Program-made: the position numbers and the translations under genes
Assembly (NCBI RefSeq): GCF_024362695.1
Contig: NC_065406.1
Coordinates: 13,950,001 to 14,014,000 of the forward strand
Reading direction: 5' to 3'
DNA from: Pectinophora gossypiella
Lineage: Eukaryota > Arthropoda > Insecta > Lepidoptera > Gelechiidae
DNA length: 64,000 bases
Shown here: positions 1 through 10,171 of the stretch, in pieces
How the letters are laid out: each line of letters begins with the position of its first letter
How positions within the stretch are numbered: the stretch's first letter is position 1
Notes under the pieces: generated by a model
Database searches by the model: none
Told to the model about the DNA's origin: nothing
The model's input: only the letters and a program-made list of their open reading frames with translations

Positions 1-37
1 ATAAGAAAATGACAGATATAACTTAAAATAAAATTAG
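1..37. repeat. End of an inverted-repeat (MITE-like) element
   Basis: The first 37 bases match, in the same orientation, the right terminal repeat of the element at 48134-48449, and in reverse the left end near 6010. Only this terminus is in the window. Confidence 0.5.
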
Positions 38-141
38 ATGGTATTTACAGGAATTAGCACCATTGTCTGGTTTATATTAGTTTGGAGCTGCAGCTCACAT
101 TCAGGAAGGAAAGAAAATAGCCAACTGTTATCGTTTCATCG
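38..141 (+). pseudogene. Inverted, damaged copy of a THAP-domain first exon
   Basis: Bases 82-141 and the following 20 or so intronic bases are near-identical, in opposite orientation, to THAP exon 1 at 877-953. An ATG at 38 runs in frame into it and the exon ends at a GTAAGT donor (142) in the same phase. The first zinc-ligand cysteine of the minus-strand copy (SCVVWGC) is replaced here (ILVWSC), and no matching second exon follows on this strand before 950. I infer a non-functional duplicate; alternatively it is one arm of a transposon that carries THAP exons. Confidence 0.55.
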
Positions 142-162
142 GTAAGTATTTTGTAATATTCG

Positions 163-490
163 AATTTATTTATGATGTCATCCGCCGTGCACTGGTGTTG
201 ATCGACGTGCCGTGCAAATTGGAACCGCCGGGTCTAAGCCGCACAGACGGTAAGAGGCCCGATGGGCTCACGCTCATACCCTAGGAGAGGGAGCGTGCTT
301 TATTGTGGGACGCGACCTGCGCTTGCAGGTTTGCAGCAACGCACCTGCCCCGTACTACTCGAACCGCAGGGCCGGTTGCCGAGTGGGCCGCTAGCCAAAA
401 ACTGGCGAAATATGGGAATTTAACGCGGACCCACAATTTTGTCCCTTTTGCCGTCGAGACTTCGGGTGTGTGGTGCTCGGCCGTAATTAC
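163..490. other. GC-richer segment, probable retroelement remnant
   Basis: Base composition is clearly more GC-rich than its surroundings. The open frames on both strands show no recognisable domain. It begins right after the THAP stop codon (reading the minus strand), so it may be an insertion that truncated the THAP gene. Its family is not recognised. Confidence 0.3.
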
Positions 491-494
491 CATT

Positions 495-953
495 TCATCT
501 GTCTGTAGGAATAGCATCGTCTCGAAGACGTCTCCACTTCGAATTAGGAACACACATAAATGAATCCGCAGTAAAATGTTTCGAGCAAATACGGCTGTAC
601 TTATTTGGAATCCAATTTCGTCTATTAATGTGAATTATCCATTCTTTCTCTTTGTTATCGTCTACAGGAAATCTAAAAATTAAAAGTATCGATAATTTTA
701 GTACATCACTATGGACAATCAACATAACCTCAAATCAATTCCGTATTCATCGATGAAACGTATAATATAATGGATATCTCAAATATTTTATGCTACAAAT
801 CTATTCAGCAAAACATATTACTTTCCTAAAATTGTTCAGCAGTTCACATTTCACTAGAAAATTACAAAAAACTTACCGATGAAACGACAGAAATTGTTGG
901 CTATTTTCTTTTCTTCCTGAATGTGAGCTGCAGCCCCATACCACACAAGACAT
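495..953 (-). CDS. THAP zinc-finger domain protein, short two-exon coding fragment
   Basis: THAP domains are C2CH zinc fingers that bind DNA, found in transcription regulators and in P-element-type transposases. Exon 1 is 877-953 (ATG at 953, donor GTAAGT) and exon 2 is 495-672 (acceptor TTTTTAG, stop TGA at 495-497), giving 84 residues. The zinc ligands are C3 and C8, then C55 and H58 in ICSKHF. All four residues expected to be invariant in the family (P28, W37, F59, P81) are present, and the domain ends in AIPT. The protein stops three residues after the domain, where most THAP proteins continue; unrelated GC-richer DNA follows. It could be a THAP-only protein, a truncated gene, or the 5' part of a decayed P-like transposon. 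Domain identity is solid; function as a gene is uncertain. Confidence 0.7.
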
Positions 954-2023
954 AATGTCACAGAGTCGAGACACTCAATTATTTGATATAAATAAAAGTT
1001 TCTTTCCATTTATTTGGAAAAATATTGTTAAATTATCACTTAAAACAATCTGAACACAAGACACTCGTAAACAAAGTTCACGCGACCGTGTCAAATAGTT
1101 CGGTAAATATAAGTAAAATCTTCTTATGTATGTTACTATGTATTTGGCAGAGTTAAAATGAGTCCAATAGGTCCAAATGACATTTCATATTGTGACAACT
1201 TGTGACAACCTCCGAAAAAATGAAGCAAAGAGCGAATCATTTGTCCTTTTCTCACTCATAGTTTGTGTCGTAAGCTAGAAGAGAGCCGGTTTATATTTTC
1301 TGAATTCTTATTTTAGCCTTCCTTCTATGATTTAGTTATTGTTCTGAGGGTTTTCCCCGAAGGGTAAGGCAAAGGGAACTATGCCCATACAGCCATGTCT
1401 GACGTATTTTTTTCTTGATGATTAATGAAATGATGAAAGGTGATGATGATGAAACCTAAGCCCCCACCCTCGGAGTAGACTCCTACTCCGAACCCCAAAC
1501 GAATTAACTCAAAAGTCCGCATTAAGTTTTGAGTTATGAAGCGGCTTCCTGACACGAAGCGAAAATAGGCAGATACACTTTGTTTATTGAATACTCCAAT
1601 ATAATAACACTCGCGAATGTCTTCCGACTAACTTAATGCGATCATTAACCACAAAACACCACTTCGTATTAATTATTTAGATCATTCAATGAAGAAAGCA
1701 ACTGTCCCGTTCCCGTTTCCCGCCAAAAAGCCGCACTTGCAATGCACTCTATACACAATTATCCGATTTTTTTTTGTTTTTTTTTTCGGGTTTTGGTAAA
1801 AAGGTAATTGGCCGTTTACAAAAGAGAACCCTAACAGAGGGATCCTTCCTTGTGGTTTACCATTTGGAAGTCCGAATTCTTCTGTATGTTTGGATCAGAT
1901 TCTCTCTCCTTTTCAAAATGAATTTATTCCTGACGAGTTGTCAAATAACGTCTTCCAAAACGTCTTCTATCAATGGTGGTAAATATGAACTTTGAACAAT
2001 AACACAACAAATAAAAAAAATCA
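954..2023. other. Intergenic region between the THAP fragment and the membrane-protein gene
   Basis: This holds one recognised repeat (1351-1731) and otherwise AT-rich DNA without a supported gene. The stretch 1774-1995 is open in one frame but shows no domain or homology. No convincing TATA box or initiator could be chosen for the gene starting at 2024. Confidence 0.4.
1351..1731 (-). mobile_element. Short retroposon, copy 1 of 2
   Basis: This is nearly identical to 25461-25863, with only a few substitutions. Both copies end at the same position (CCCGCCAAAAAGC), so neither is truncated at the element's 5' end. Two internal palindromes would fold in RNA: 1471-1490 and 1506-1535. This copy lacks the poly-T (tail) seen in copy 2, and no target duplication was found. 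It lies about 290 bp upstream of the 2024 start codon. Confidence 0.7.
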
Positions 2024-3787
2024 ATGTTATTTCTTATGATTTTATTTCTATTTACAAAAGCATCTTGCACACCGGATAGTAATGGTGGCAGCGTTCTTTT
2101 CTACAAAAAAAGCAGTAAAGAATGTTGGAATCAAGATGATCTGGCAAAGTTGCGCGCTCGGAAGATATTTGAAAAAATTGTGTTACCGACGCTTCCTCCT
2201 GAGAAAATGAGTAGTAAGTATAATAAAGAGATACTAAAATACTATCGCAAAGCTCTGCATGTCGTTGATAAAGACGAAGACCGTCATAATGCGAAGATTC
2301 TCAAAGAAGCATTGGCGGATACTTTAGGAGGACACATGAGGTGTGAGATGTTACCCAGTGTTAGGTTTTCATATTATGCCGGCTATGTTTCGTACAGGAG
2401 TGCAAAACAAATGCACACCCTTTATGATGATCTCAAAACGTTTCTTAACACCAAAGGGATTGGGTGGAACCCTCCTGAGAAAACACCGATTCAGTCTAAT
2501 TTGACTGTTGGGAAGATCCTCATAGGAGCTGGCAAACCGTTCGATCCATGCGCCTTTTTAGTTGTAAAGCGAAACGAAAATAATTGCATTCACATTCCTA
2601 CTCCAAAAGTAGATGATGAGACGGAGCCAACGGCTATCGTATTGCCCTTTAAAATCGGAGGGTTCGTCAGCCTCACGTCACAAAGTTCAGAAAATATTCT
2701 ACTAAAGTATTACACTACGTCAGCGAGGTGCATTCTGCGTAGTTCGCCCCAAGAATGCAAACATACAGATTTCGTTAACTACAATAACGAACTATGGCAC
2801 TGGATGAAGAGACACGTGGCTCCACATCTGCTAGACGAGAAGCTGTACGCAGCTTACGGCGGAGTGTTGCGGATCGCTGCGGCGGTTCAGAACTATGGCA
2901 AGGGACTATCACGTCGGAATCTGTATGAATCTGATGATCTGGGATCCAGTAATAAATGGTGTCCGTGGAAAGCACTCAAGGACCAGCAGTTAAATATAGA
3001 TGCGGATTGGTCGCCACAGTTGTATATAGCCCTCGTTTTGGGAGCGGCGTTAGCGATTTGTTTTTTGCAGATATGCTACAACTACATTTTGGGACGCGCG
3101 AATGGATGTCGCTGTTCGGGAAGGAAGAGGTCGTACGACAAAGATATCGCTTACGCTACGGTCGACTCCAACTTCCCGGCGATGCTGCCCTCCCATCAGA
3201 GTGGGGGGAGCTCTAACGATCAGAAACGTGACCGCGACCATCGCTCCGTTACTCGAAGCAAGACTGCCTCAGTCGGTACTGTGAGAACTCGAGTGTACGA
3301 CTTTAACGAAAACACAGAGAAGATAATGTCGGTCATAATGAGCGATAACGAGGGCACAGATGTGGAATCTACGAGCAATAAAGAGAGTGAGGAGGAGGTT
3401 AGGACCAAAACGGGCGTGGGGAGCGTTCAGACTCAGACGAACGTGAAGCCGCGGAGTCCTCCGAAGATCGAGGCGCCTATTGCGCAGTTGAAAATTGAGA
3501 AGACGGCGCAGGCTGAGAAAGCTCGGCCTATGTGCTCAACCAGTACTGTTACGCAGTCGGAGGTAACGTACTGCGGGCAGGTGAGCGACACAGCCTGGTC
3601 AGGTAGTTACACAACGGAGAGTTCAGTGAGTACCAAATCCCACACTCAAAGGACAAGACGTTCGCGCGACCTCGCCTGGGCGCGGAGAGTAGTCTCTAAA
3701 CACACAGTGAATGATCAAAACACGAAATCCTTCACCGGCACAGATTATGATTTACGTTCGTTCACAACGCCACCGTCTCGAAGGTAA
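2024..3787 (+). CDS. Unrecognised type I single-pass membrane protein, 587 aa
   Basis: I do not recognise the family. Residues 1-14 form a signal peptide (hydrophobic core of L, M, I and F, then TKASC). The predicted ectodomain, about 16-330, has eight cysteines (15, 34, 107, 176, 188, 236, 245, 313) and one N-glycosylation sequon (N159-L-T). One membrane segment, about 333-355, is followed by a Cys-rich basic stretch (GCRCSGRKRS, 361-370). The tail of about 220 residues is Ser/Thr-rich and charged, so probably disordered and cytoplasmic. No frame break occurs over 1.76 kb. The ATG at 2024 is chosen because it begins the signal peptide. The stop overlaps a consensus splice donor (CGAAG|GTAAAC), and an acceptor-like sequence (ACTTGCAG) lies near 3962, so a spliced isoform with a different C-terminus is possible. 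Neighbours are repeats, giving no functional hint. Confidence 0.75.
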   Translation: MLFLMILFLFTKASCTPDSNGGSVLFYKKSSKECWNQDDLAKLRARKIFEKIVLPTLPPEKMSSKYNKEILKYYRKALHVVDKDEDRHNAKILKEALADTLGGHMRCEMLPSVRFSYYAGYVSYRSAKQMHTLYDDLKTFLNTKGIGWNPPEKTPIQSNLTVGKILIGAGKPFDPCAFLVVKRNENNCIHIPTPKVDDETEPTAIVLPFKIGGFVSLTSQSSENILLKYYTTSARCILRSSPQECKHTDFVNYNNELWHWMKRHVAPHLLDEKLYAAYGGVLRIAAAVQNYGKGLSRRNLYESDDLGSSNKWCPWKALKDQQLNIDADWSPQLYIALVLGAALAICFLQICYNYILGRANGCRCSGRKRSYDKDIAYATVDSNFPAMLPSHQSGGSSNDQKRDRDHRSVTRSKTASVGTVRTRVYDFNENTEKIMSVIMSDNEGTDVESTSNKESEEEVRTKTGVGSVQTQTNVKPRSPPKIEAPIAQLKIEKTAQAEKARPMCSTSTVTQSEVTYCGQVSDTAWSGSYTTESSVSTKSHTQRTRRSRDLAWARRVVSKHTVNDQNTKSFTGTDYDLRSFTTPPSRR

Positions 3788-4312
3788 ACAGTATTTTCTT
3801 ACGATTGATAGGCATTTTATCTTGGGTATTTTAGGACATTTCGTTAGTATATATTGTTACTATTATAAGTCATGTTGATTATTTAAGAAGGGTTTAAGAT
3901 TTTTAAGAATTATACAGTGAACGAAAAGTATACTTGATTTGATTTATTTTACTTACTTGCAGAAAATATTTACCTATTAACAATATCCCATGCTAATGTG
4001 GGTATAAGCATGCATGACTTTAATCATAGGTATCTATCGCTTTCCTACCAGATTAAGTAAAAATTTAGTTCCAAATCCCAATCATAAATAGGTGCTTAGT
4101 CCGTTGTACATACAACCTTAAGTAAATAAGCCAATACAAATGGTTTACTTATCGCGTCGCGAGAATTATGCGGGTGGGTGTCATACGGTTACTGTTTTGT
4201 GACAGCAACGAAAATCAAATTTCAAATTCAAAAATATCTTTATTCAGTAGGTAACATAGTTACACTTTGTATCGACATTTTTTACATAACGAACGTTTCA
4301 TCCCCTTAAGAC

Positions 4313-4721
4313 CTCAAACTGGATAACAGCGGGGGCGGCATGGCGGCGATAGCGGCGCGGCGGCCCCTGTTCCGTTCTCGATGCCAGCGGCCAAATCGCG
4401 CGGTGTTGCGGCGGTATAGAGTTGTCTCAAATGAACGCGATGTCGAAACGGCGACAACGCATTTTCGATTGTAGTTTTTTTGTTTCGTACGAGTTATTAT
4501 GGGCAAAAGAAGATCTGAATCCCTATAATGAACAAAGGAAACAAATAGGATACGGGGTACGAGCGGTGCGCTCTAGTCGAGCGGTGGCTCGACTAGAGCG
4601 CACCGCTCGTACCCCGCTCGCCGCGCCGCTGCCATTGAGAACACTTCAATATAAATCTTAGCATTTGAACGCGCTGCTCCCCGCACCGCCGCGCCGCTGC
4701 CGCTGTCATCCAGTTTGAGGC
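4313..4721. repeat. GC-rich element with terminal inverted repeats and an internal 29-bp hairpin
   Basis: The ends are inverted copies (CCTCAAACTGGAT.ACAGCGG at 4313 and its complement ending at 4721), with G+C-rich flanking repeats. Inside, 4554-4582 and 4587-4615 are perfect 29-bp inverted repeats around a 4-base loop. Likely a non-autonomous DNA transposon; no clear target duplication. Confidence 0.6.
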
Positions 4722-4814
4722 CTAAAACTCATGCAGCTTCTCACAACCTGTAGCCGGCACTCCTAGGTCTAAGTATGGCAAAACTAGGAACTGCGAAAGA
4801 ATGATCAATATAAT

Positions 4815-5050
4815 CGTCACTGTGGTTCACTGGCTTGCTTCTGAAACGAGGAGCTCCGTTTCAAATCCCGGTACTGGACTTGCACCAATGAGTTATTTTA
4901 TTAATTTCAGTTGATTCCACCATTATAGACGGCGATACGGGTCACCACCTATCTCGTTGGTCTAACAGAAAGCTCGGTAAAATGTGGGTACTGAGTTCAT
5001 CTTGCGATGGATGTACCTCTGACAACCTCAATCGGGAACTTATGTCAAAA
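4815..5050 (+). mobile_element. tRNA-headed SINE (family F)
   Basis: A tRNA-like head (GTGGTTCACTGGCTTGC, then B-box-like TTTCAAATCCC) leads into a body ending near the CCTCTGACAACCTCAATCGGG sequence. The reverse copy is at 42540-42815 and body fragments lie at 15120-15205, 30050-30160 and 35785-35925. Confidence 0.6.
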
Positions 5051-5235
5051 TCACCATCCAAACATGAAACAAACTCAAAAAAACAACAACGTTAATAGGT
5101 CTTATATTTATTTTCGACAGTATATTTACAAAAAGGTCAACGTTGGTCATATATAAATAGGTACATACAATAAATTATTTATATTTCATAATGAGTTTCC
5201 AGGCAACGTTCCGTTATAAAATATATAGTTGGGGC

Positions 5236-5385
5236 TGTACGGTCACGAACATTAATATGTATACACTTTGGTACCATATCACATTAACTTTTATGACAAA
5301 TTGAACTGTAAGTCTCACTAAATGTCAAATATGTTAGTGCGACAGAGTCCTAAAGTGGGTACATTATATTGCTCATGACTGTACA
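5236..5385. repeat. Small terminal-inverted-repeat element (family K)
   Basis: It begins TGTACGGTCACGAAC and ends CTCATGACTGTAC, imperfect inverted repeats. Other copies are at 29617-29764 (reverse orientation) and 58866-58970. Confidence 0.6.
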
Positions 5386-6009
5386 CATTTAACGTGATAA
5401 TTACCTACTTTCTCATTGCTCGGGTACATAATTATTCAAAAACAAGTAATGGCTGAGGCATATATATTTTGTAACAGATATGTATAGAATAGGCTAGTTT
5501 CAAACTAGTCAAATCAGTTACTTTTTACTAAACGTCAAAACACGAAATTACTAGGGAAATTGTATGAAAAAGAAAGCACGCTGTGACGTTATAGAGGAAC
5601 GTGATAAAATGTCGAACTTATTATTACGTTTTTCTTGATTAAAATTCATAAACAAGTTAAATAGAAAAAGAAAATGTTTTTCGTTAGTTTTAAATCTGCC
5701 TTTATTTAATAATCAGAATTTCATAATTTATCTTGAACCTAGTACACGACCCAATTATGTTGCTACCTATATTGCTTCACTTTATTTCGATCAGAATAAT
5801 AATGGGTGGAATATGTGATTTGCCTGGGTGTAATAACAAGGGTCATCATTTATATCCAAAAACAAAGATGAAAGACGCATATGTATGTTATCATGAAATT
5901 AAAAGGTTAAACGGAGGCAACTTTGTACAGCGCCATCTATATATTTTTCTGGGGAATGTAACCTGGAAAGTCCGTAATGTGACAATGGCGCTAATTCCTG
6001 CAGACAACT

Positions 6010-6220
6010 CCTATTTTTTTTAAGTTATACCTGTCATTTTCTTATCCGCCGAAAAGGAGGACGGGTGATCGACAGACGTCAGAATTCATAGAACAAGTCA
6101 ATTTTACCCTTTCAGCGACATGCCTATTTCATTCGTCCGGGTTATTGTTCTATTCATTCATGTTAAAGTTAAAAGCTGTCAGTCGTCTATGTCTTTCCTT
6201 TTCGGCAGATAAGAAAATGT
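6010..6220. repeat. Inverted-repeat element (family J)
   Basis: The left end AAGTTATACCTGTCATTTTC is mirrored at about 6200 (GATAAGAAAATG). The same termini are found at 48134-48449 and at 1-37. Confidence 0.5.
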
Positions 6221-7127
6221 GTGTGAAAAAGAGGAGTGAGCGAGAAAGAAGAAAGTACTGCGGAATAACAGGGAAATGGCGGTCGGTTGTTTTGAAAATG
6301 GAAAATGAATTAATATTAATAAAACTTTTTAATAAACAAGGATTAATGAAGTATAATAGTTTACTTCATGCCCCATTCCACATTTTTTGGGAAATTACAG
6401 GTATAGCTTGGAATAAAATTAGGAGGTGTCTGTAGGAATGCGGCCCACTATCTTCAGGCGAAAATTATGCACTAACTAATATAGGTATCTACTATCATAA
6501 TGGTAAATAATTTCCATCTGATTATGTTAATAATGTACAACAACTAAGAACTAGCGCGCATTTTGTAGAATTTTGATCGGCCCACAATTTGATCACTGGC
6601 CAGTACGACCTTAGAAATAAACCTGGCATAATTTTTTAAACCGACCATAAACTAAGAATAAGCAAAATCTCTACAAAAAAACTCGGAATACCTTATACTT
6701 GCTGTAACAACTTAGTGTAAGTACATCACTTTGTATCCTCAATACTTTTGGGCGAGTTAACGTTTATAGCCTTTTAACTATTATTTTTTTTGTTGAAATT
6801 AGGTGTATAATGATATCAGACGTCGACCAATCAAAACCTGCAGTGTACGCTAATTCTAATTCAAATAAAATGCATATTTCACAATCGATACGTTGCATTA
6901 CTACACAGTTACAAATATACAATTTAAATAATATATCTCTGATACACAAAATGGTGAAATAAATATAATTCTATCACAAATAAATTAATTTGTACCTTGT
7001 TTGTAAATACTTTTATAGCTAATATTAAAAATTGCCCTACAGGGGTGTAAAGAAAAACGACGCCAGCGCCTTTTTGTAAAATCACATTCTGATGTTGTTG
7101 ACGTTGGTCTAACGAACAGCTCGTGCT

Positions 7128-7276
7128 GGGGGGGGGGGGGGGGTTAAAAAGACCACATCGAAGCAATTCATCTTGCAATTTGACATTTGCGCATATAAAA
7201 TTAAGTGCGCAATGCAATCAAATAGCAATATTGCTATCTTAGATGAATTGCTTCGATGTGGCCATTTTAACCCCCC
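7128..7276. repeat. Palindromic element (family G)
   Basis: Long inverted arms containing ACATCGAAGCAATTCATCT, ending in G-runs or C-runs. Related copies: 33116-33230, 36917-37077, 42937-43077 and fragments at 48037-48115. The outermost G14 run is a homopolymer next to the arm. Confidence 0.65.
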
Positions 7277-7677
7277 TGGTGTCCGTACTTAGTTCATCTC
7301 ACGAAAGATGTAACCCTGGCTACCCCAATTGAGATATAGTCGTGAGCTTATTACATTTGTTACGTCATATTAACCTCCTAAGACCGAATGTTCTTTATAA
7401 ATCCAAACCCCTTTGTTTAACTATTGTGTCTGGAAATCTCGGTTTTAAGAGGTTAAAGAAATGTCTTCGAGCCCGGCTTAAAACAACCCCCAGTTGATAA
7501 TTTGGCAGAAACGTACGGAACATATCTCCTTACATCCCTGTATTAATCTTAGCGTAGTGGAATTACTTTATTATGCTCTTAAGCTAGCTTACGTACTAAA
7601 ATAATTGAAATCACAGTAATATTTCAGTTAATATCTCGAGACAGTTGTGCCGATCTTGGCAGACACCAACTTAATTT

Positions 7678-7817
7678 GGGTGAATATCAAAATGTGCCAA
7701 GTGTGGTGGCTAACTTTCATACTATTCCAAAAGGATCCTTTCCCATGTCGGAACCCAATTTTTCACGAAAAAATAATATGAAAGTTCGCCACCAAACTTG
7801 ACATTTTGATATTCACC
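7678..7817. repeat. 140-bp inverted-repeat element
   Basis: The arms start GGGTGAATATCAAAATGT and are imperfectly complementary for about 45 bp. No second copy was noticed in the window. Confidence 0.6.
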
Positions 7818-8237
7818 CATTTGCCAGTTATAAAAGTAGCACCGTCCTGTTCTATCACTTATCGTTTTGTGAAGGACGGCTCTAAAACTAAAGCCATCCT
7901 TTTTTAGTTAGTTTGACTACTAAATATCAACTTTGTGTCTGCCGGAATCGATACCAGCTCCCGCGGCACGAGGACTACACCGCGCGCGGTTCCAATTATA
8001 ACGAGTGCTTCGTCCAATAGGCGTACGACCTTTACCGCCGTAGATAGCATTCTCTACGTCTATTGGTTAGCTCTCGAAATAATTAGCGCTACGCGCGGGA
8101 ATAACTTGTGCCGCCTATGCTGTTTAACAATACAATAAACTTAGGGAAAAATAAAGCTTATACTTCAATAAAAGAAGTTTAAAGAGGCCTGCAGTGTTAT
8201 TACAAAACGAAGACTAAAAGATAAACTACGTTTAAAA

Positions 8238-8330
8238 TACAGGGTGTTAGTGACATCGTAACGAATACTGAGTGGGACGATTCAGACCATGATTCTGAGT
8301 TAATATCAAGTGGAATTTTCCGTCTTCCGT
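8238..8330. repeat. Half of a family H inverted-repeat element
   Basis: Matches one arm of 61847-62013 (TACAGGGTGTTAGTGACATC at the end); the other arm is missing. Confidence 0.55.
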
Positions 8331-8835
8331 GTCACGGAAGAGGTCCCGCGGCCACGGCGTTGCTGCAGATTCTGCATATTATTATGACTAATCAATCACT
8401 TTCATTAAAATCCGTGAACTTCTTTCGTGGCGTGGTGGATTTTAAACCTAGTTTATCTTTAATAAAACAAGTTGCGCATGACATACGTATAGAAAGGATA
8501 TTTAAGCTTACTCTAGGATATAAAGGAAATAATAAAAAAATAAATCTCGTGACAGCAATTGGGGTAATACTCAAGTGCTTAGAATATATTGAACATAATA
8601 ATCATTTATCAGCTTGCTTGTGCGAAGCTAGGACAGTTATTAAATCTTAATTAGAACCAACTTTTCTTATTAGCTTTTCTAACGGTAAAAAGAAAGCTAG
8701 CTGGCCCCTTTTGTATAGCATTCACTCGTGCTTAGGGAAACTCATAAACAGAAAAGATTGAAAAATTTTGGAATCGAATCTGTGACTCTTGTCAAGTAAC
8801 CCACTTGGCCCAGCTTCATCACACAAAAATCACGT

Positions 8836-8990
8836 GTCGCCTTACCGCGTAAGTGTGAGCGAGACATACAGACCGCGCGCGCTACCCTTCTAAACGGCTT
8901 ACGACCATTTAGACTAAAGTGAGACTCAGAGGGGGTGAGGTAAATCTAGCTCTGTACCGATACGAATTGGCGCGGGGCGGAGTGTGACCG
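8836..8990. repeat. Dispersed repeat (family I)
   Basis: Shares the order CCTTACCGCGTAAGTG, ACTAAAGT, GGGGGTGAGGT, GATACGAATTGG, GCGGGGCGGAG with 14962-15105, 37080-37240 and split copies at 9262-9640 and 55627-56205. Confidence 0.6.
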
Positions 8991-9261
8991 TTCTATATGC
9001 CACTGGGTTGAATCCCGTCCTATTACTGAATATTTATATCTTTTCTCTTTCTAGTCCCTATGTTTAAGATATTTTTCTTTGAATGAAGCACACAAATAGC
9101 ACACTCCTATAAGATACAGTCTTTGACATATCGCTTCCTAGACCGGTTTCTTCGCAAACCTCTCGCATATAGACAGGAGACCCTGCAATAATTATGCTTG
9201 ATGCACATAGAGCCGGAGGCGCTGGGGCGCCCCGGACACTCTATACAAAAATCTCATTCTT

Positions 9262-9640
9262 ACCATGTGCCGCCTTACCGCATAAGTGCGCGCTCCCCTT
9301 TACTCTTTAGCGGCTTATAGCTATTTAGGCTAAAGTAAGACTCAAAGACAGAGGGCAGCAGTAACTGTCAGTACTATTCAGAGGCGGAGGACAGGAGTCC
9401 TAGTGTGGCTTTGTAATAGACTACTCTGGCGCTATCCCACTTGCGTCAGATAGAGTACTGTGGGGCGGAAAGCAAGAGGGAAACCACTGCCCTATTTTTC
9501 CCTAAAAAAGTAGCATGGAAAATGCTGCACCGACAAGATCGTGGCTCTTAAATTGATGATGATGAAGACTCAAAGGGGGTGAGGTAAATCTAGCTCGGCG
9601 CCCGATACGAATTAGTGCGGGGCGGAGACTTACTGTTCTA
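9262..9640. repeat. Family I repeat split by an insertion
   Basis: Sequence up to 9347 continues at 9565 after a 217-bp insertion. The 11-base target AAGACTCAAAG is duplicated at 9337-9347 and 9565-9575. Confidence 0.75.
9348..9564 (+). mobile_element. 3' end of a (TGATGA)n-tailed retroposon, nested
   Basis: It ends with ATCGTGGCTCTTAAAT then TGATGATGATG, directly before the repeated target. The same element is longer at 45762-46097 (reverse) and partial at 53165-53310. Confidence 0.75.
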
Positions 9641-10034
9641 TACGTAGTATTATGCCCACGGCCTGCTTGTTCCGATTTCCTTGATCATATACAACACCAA
9701 GTTAACTTGGTGTTTAGGGCGCAGTCCAAAAATTTAAAGCACAAGAAGAATTATAGCCACTTTTGTTTATCTGTAGAATAATTCCCAATTATAAGTACGC
9801 GTGGACGTGTTCTTTATGCCAGGACTAACCCGCAGTGGAGCTGCGTGGTGGAGTATGTTCTGTACCTCCTCCGGTTGATTGGGAGGAGGCCTGTGTCCAG
9901 CAGTGGGACGTGTATGGGCTGTTTTTGTATGTGGTTCGCGTATTTCCGGGGGTACTTGAGTTTGAGACCAGTTACGCGGGAATAAATAATTGGGAACCAT
10001 TGATGTAGAATTACAAACCTAATCTGTTAAAAGG

Positions 10035-10171
10035 TTATTTCTTCAGGTTCTTGTATTGCCGAAGACTCCATTTCCTGTGCATGTACTTGACGATGTATAG
10101 GGGCAGGCAGGAGACGAGGGTTATGGTCATCACTTTCCACCAGAAGTCCCAGTGTTTTATGAAGTCGCCAT
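10035..10171 (-). CDS. ATP9: ATP9 exon 19: TM10 and stop
   Basis: Residues 1013-1057: WWKVMTITLVSCLPLYIVKY, ending YKNLKK and TAA at 10035-10037. Confidence 0.94.

Larger units (their letters stand above)
3788..10034. other. 6.2-kb intergenic repeat region
   Basis: No gene is supported here. Recognised elements are listed separately (4313-4721, 4815-5050, 5236-5385, 6010-6220, 7128-7276, 7678-7817, 8238-8330, 8836-8990, 9262-9640). Open stretches at 5733-6023 and 8360-8650 carry no recognisable domain. The first 250 bp should include the 3' UTR of the upstream gene and the last few hundred that of ATP9, but no clear AATAAA was located for either. Confidence 0.5.

Noticed and set aside
5733..6023. 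96-codon frame with CDLPGCNNKGHH, reminiscent of a zinc-binding start
   Set aside because: Only one Cys pair, no following ligands, and the end runs into a repeat.
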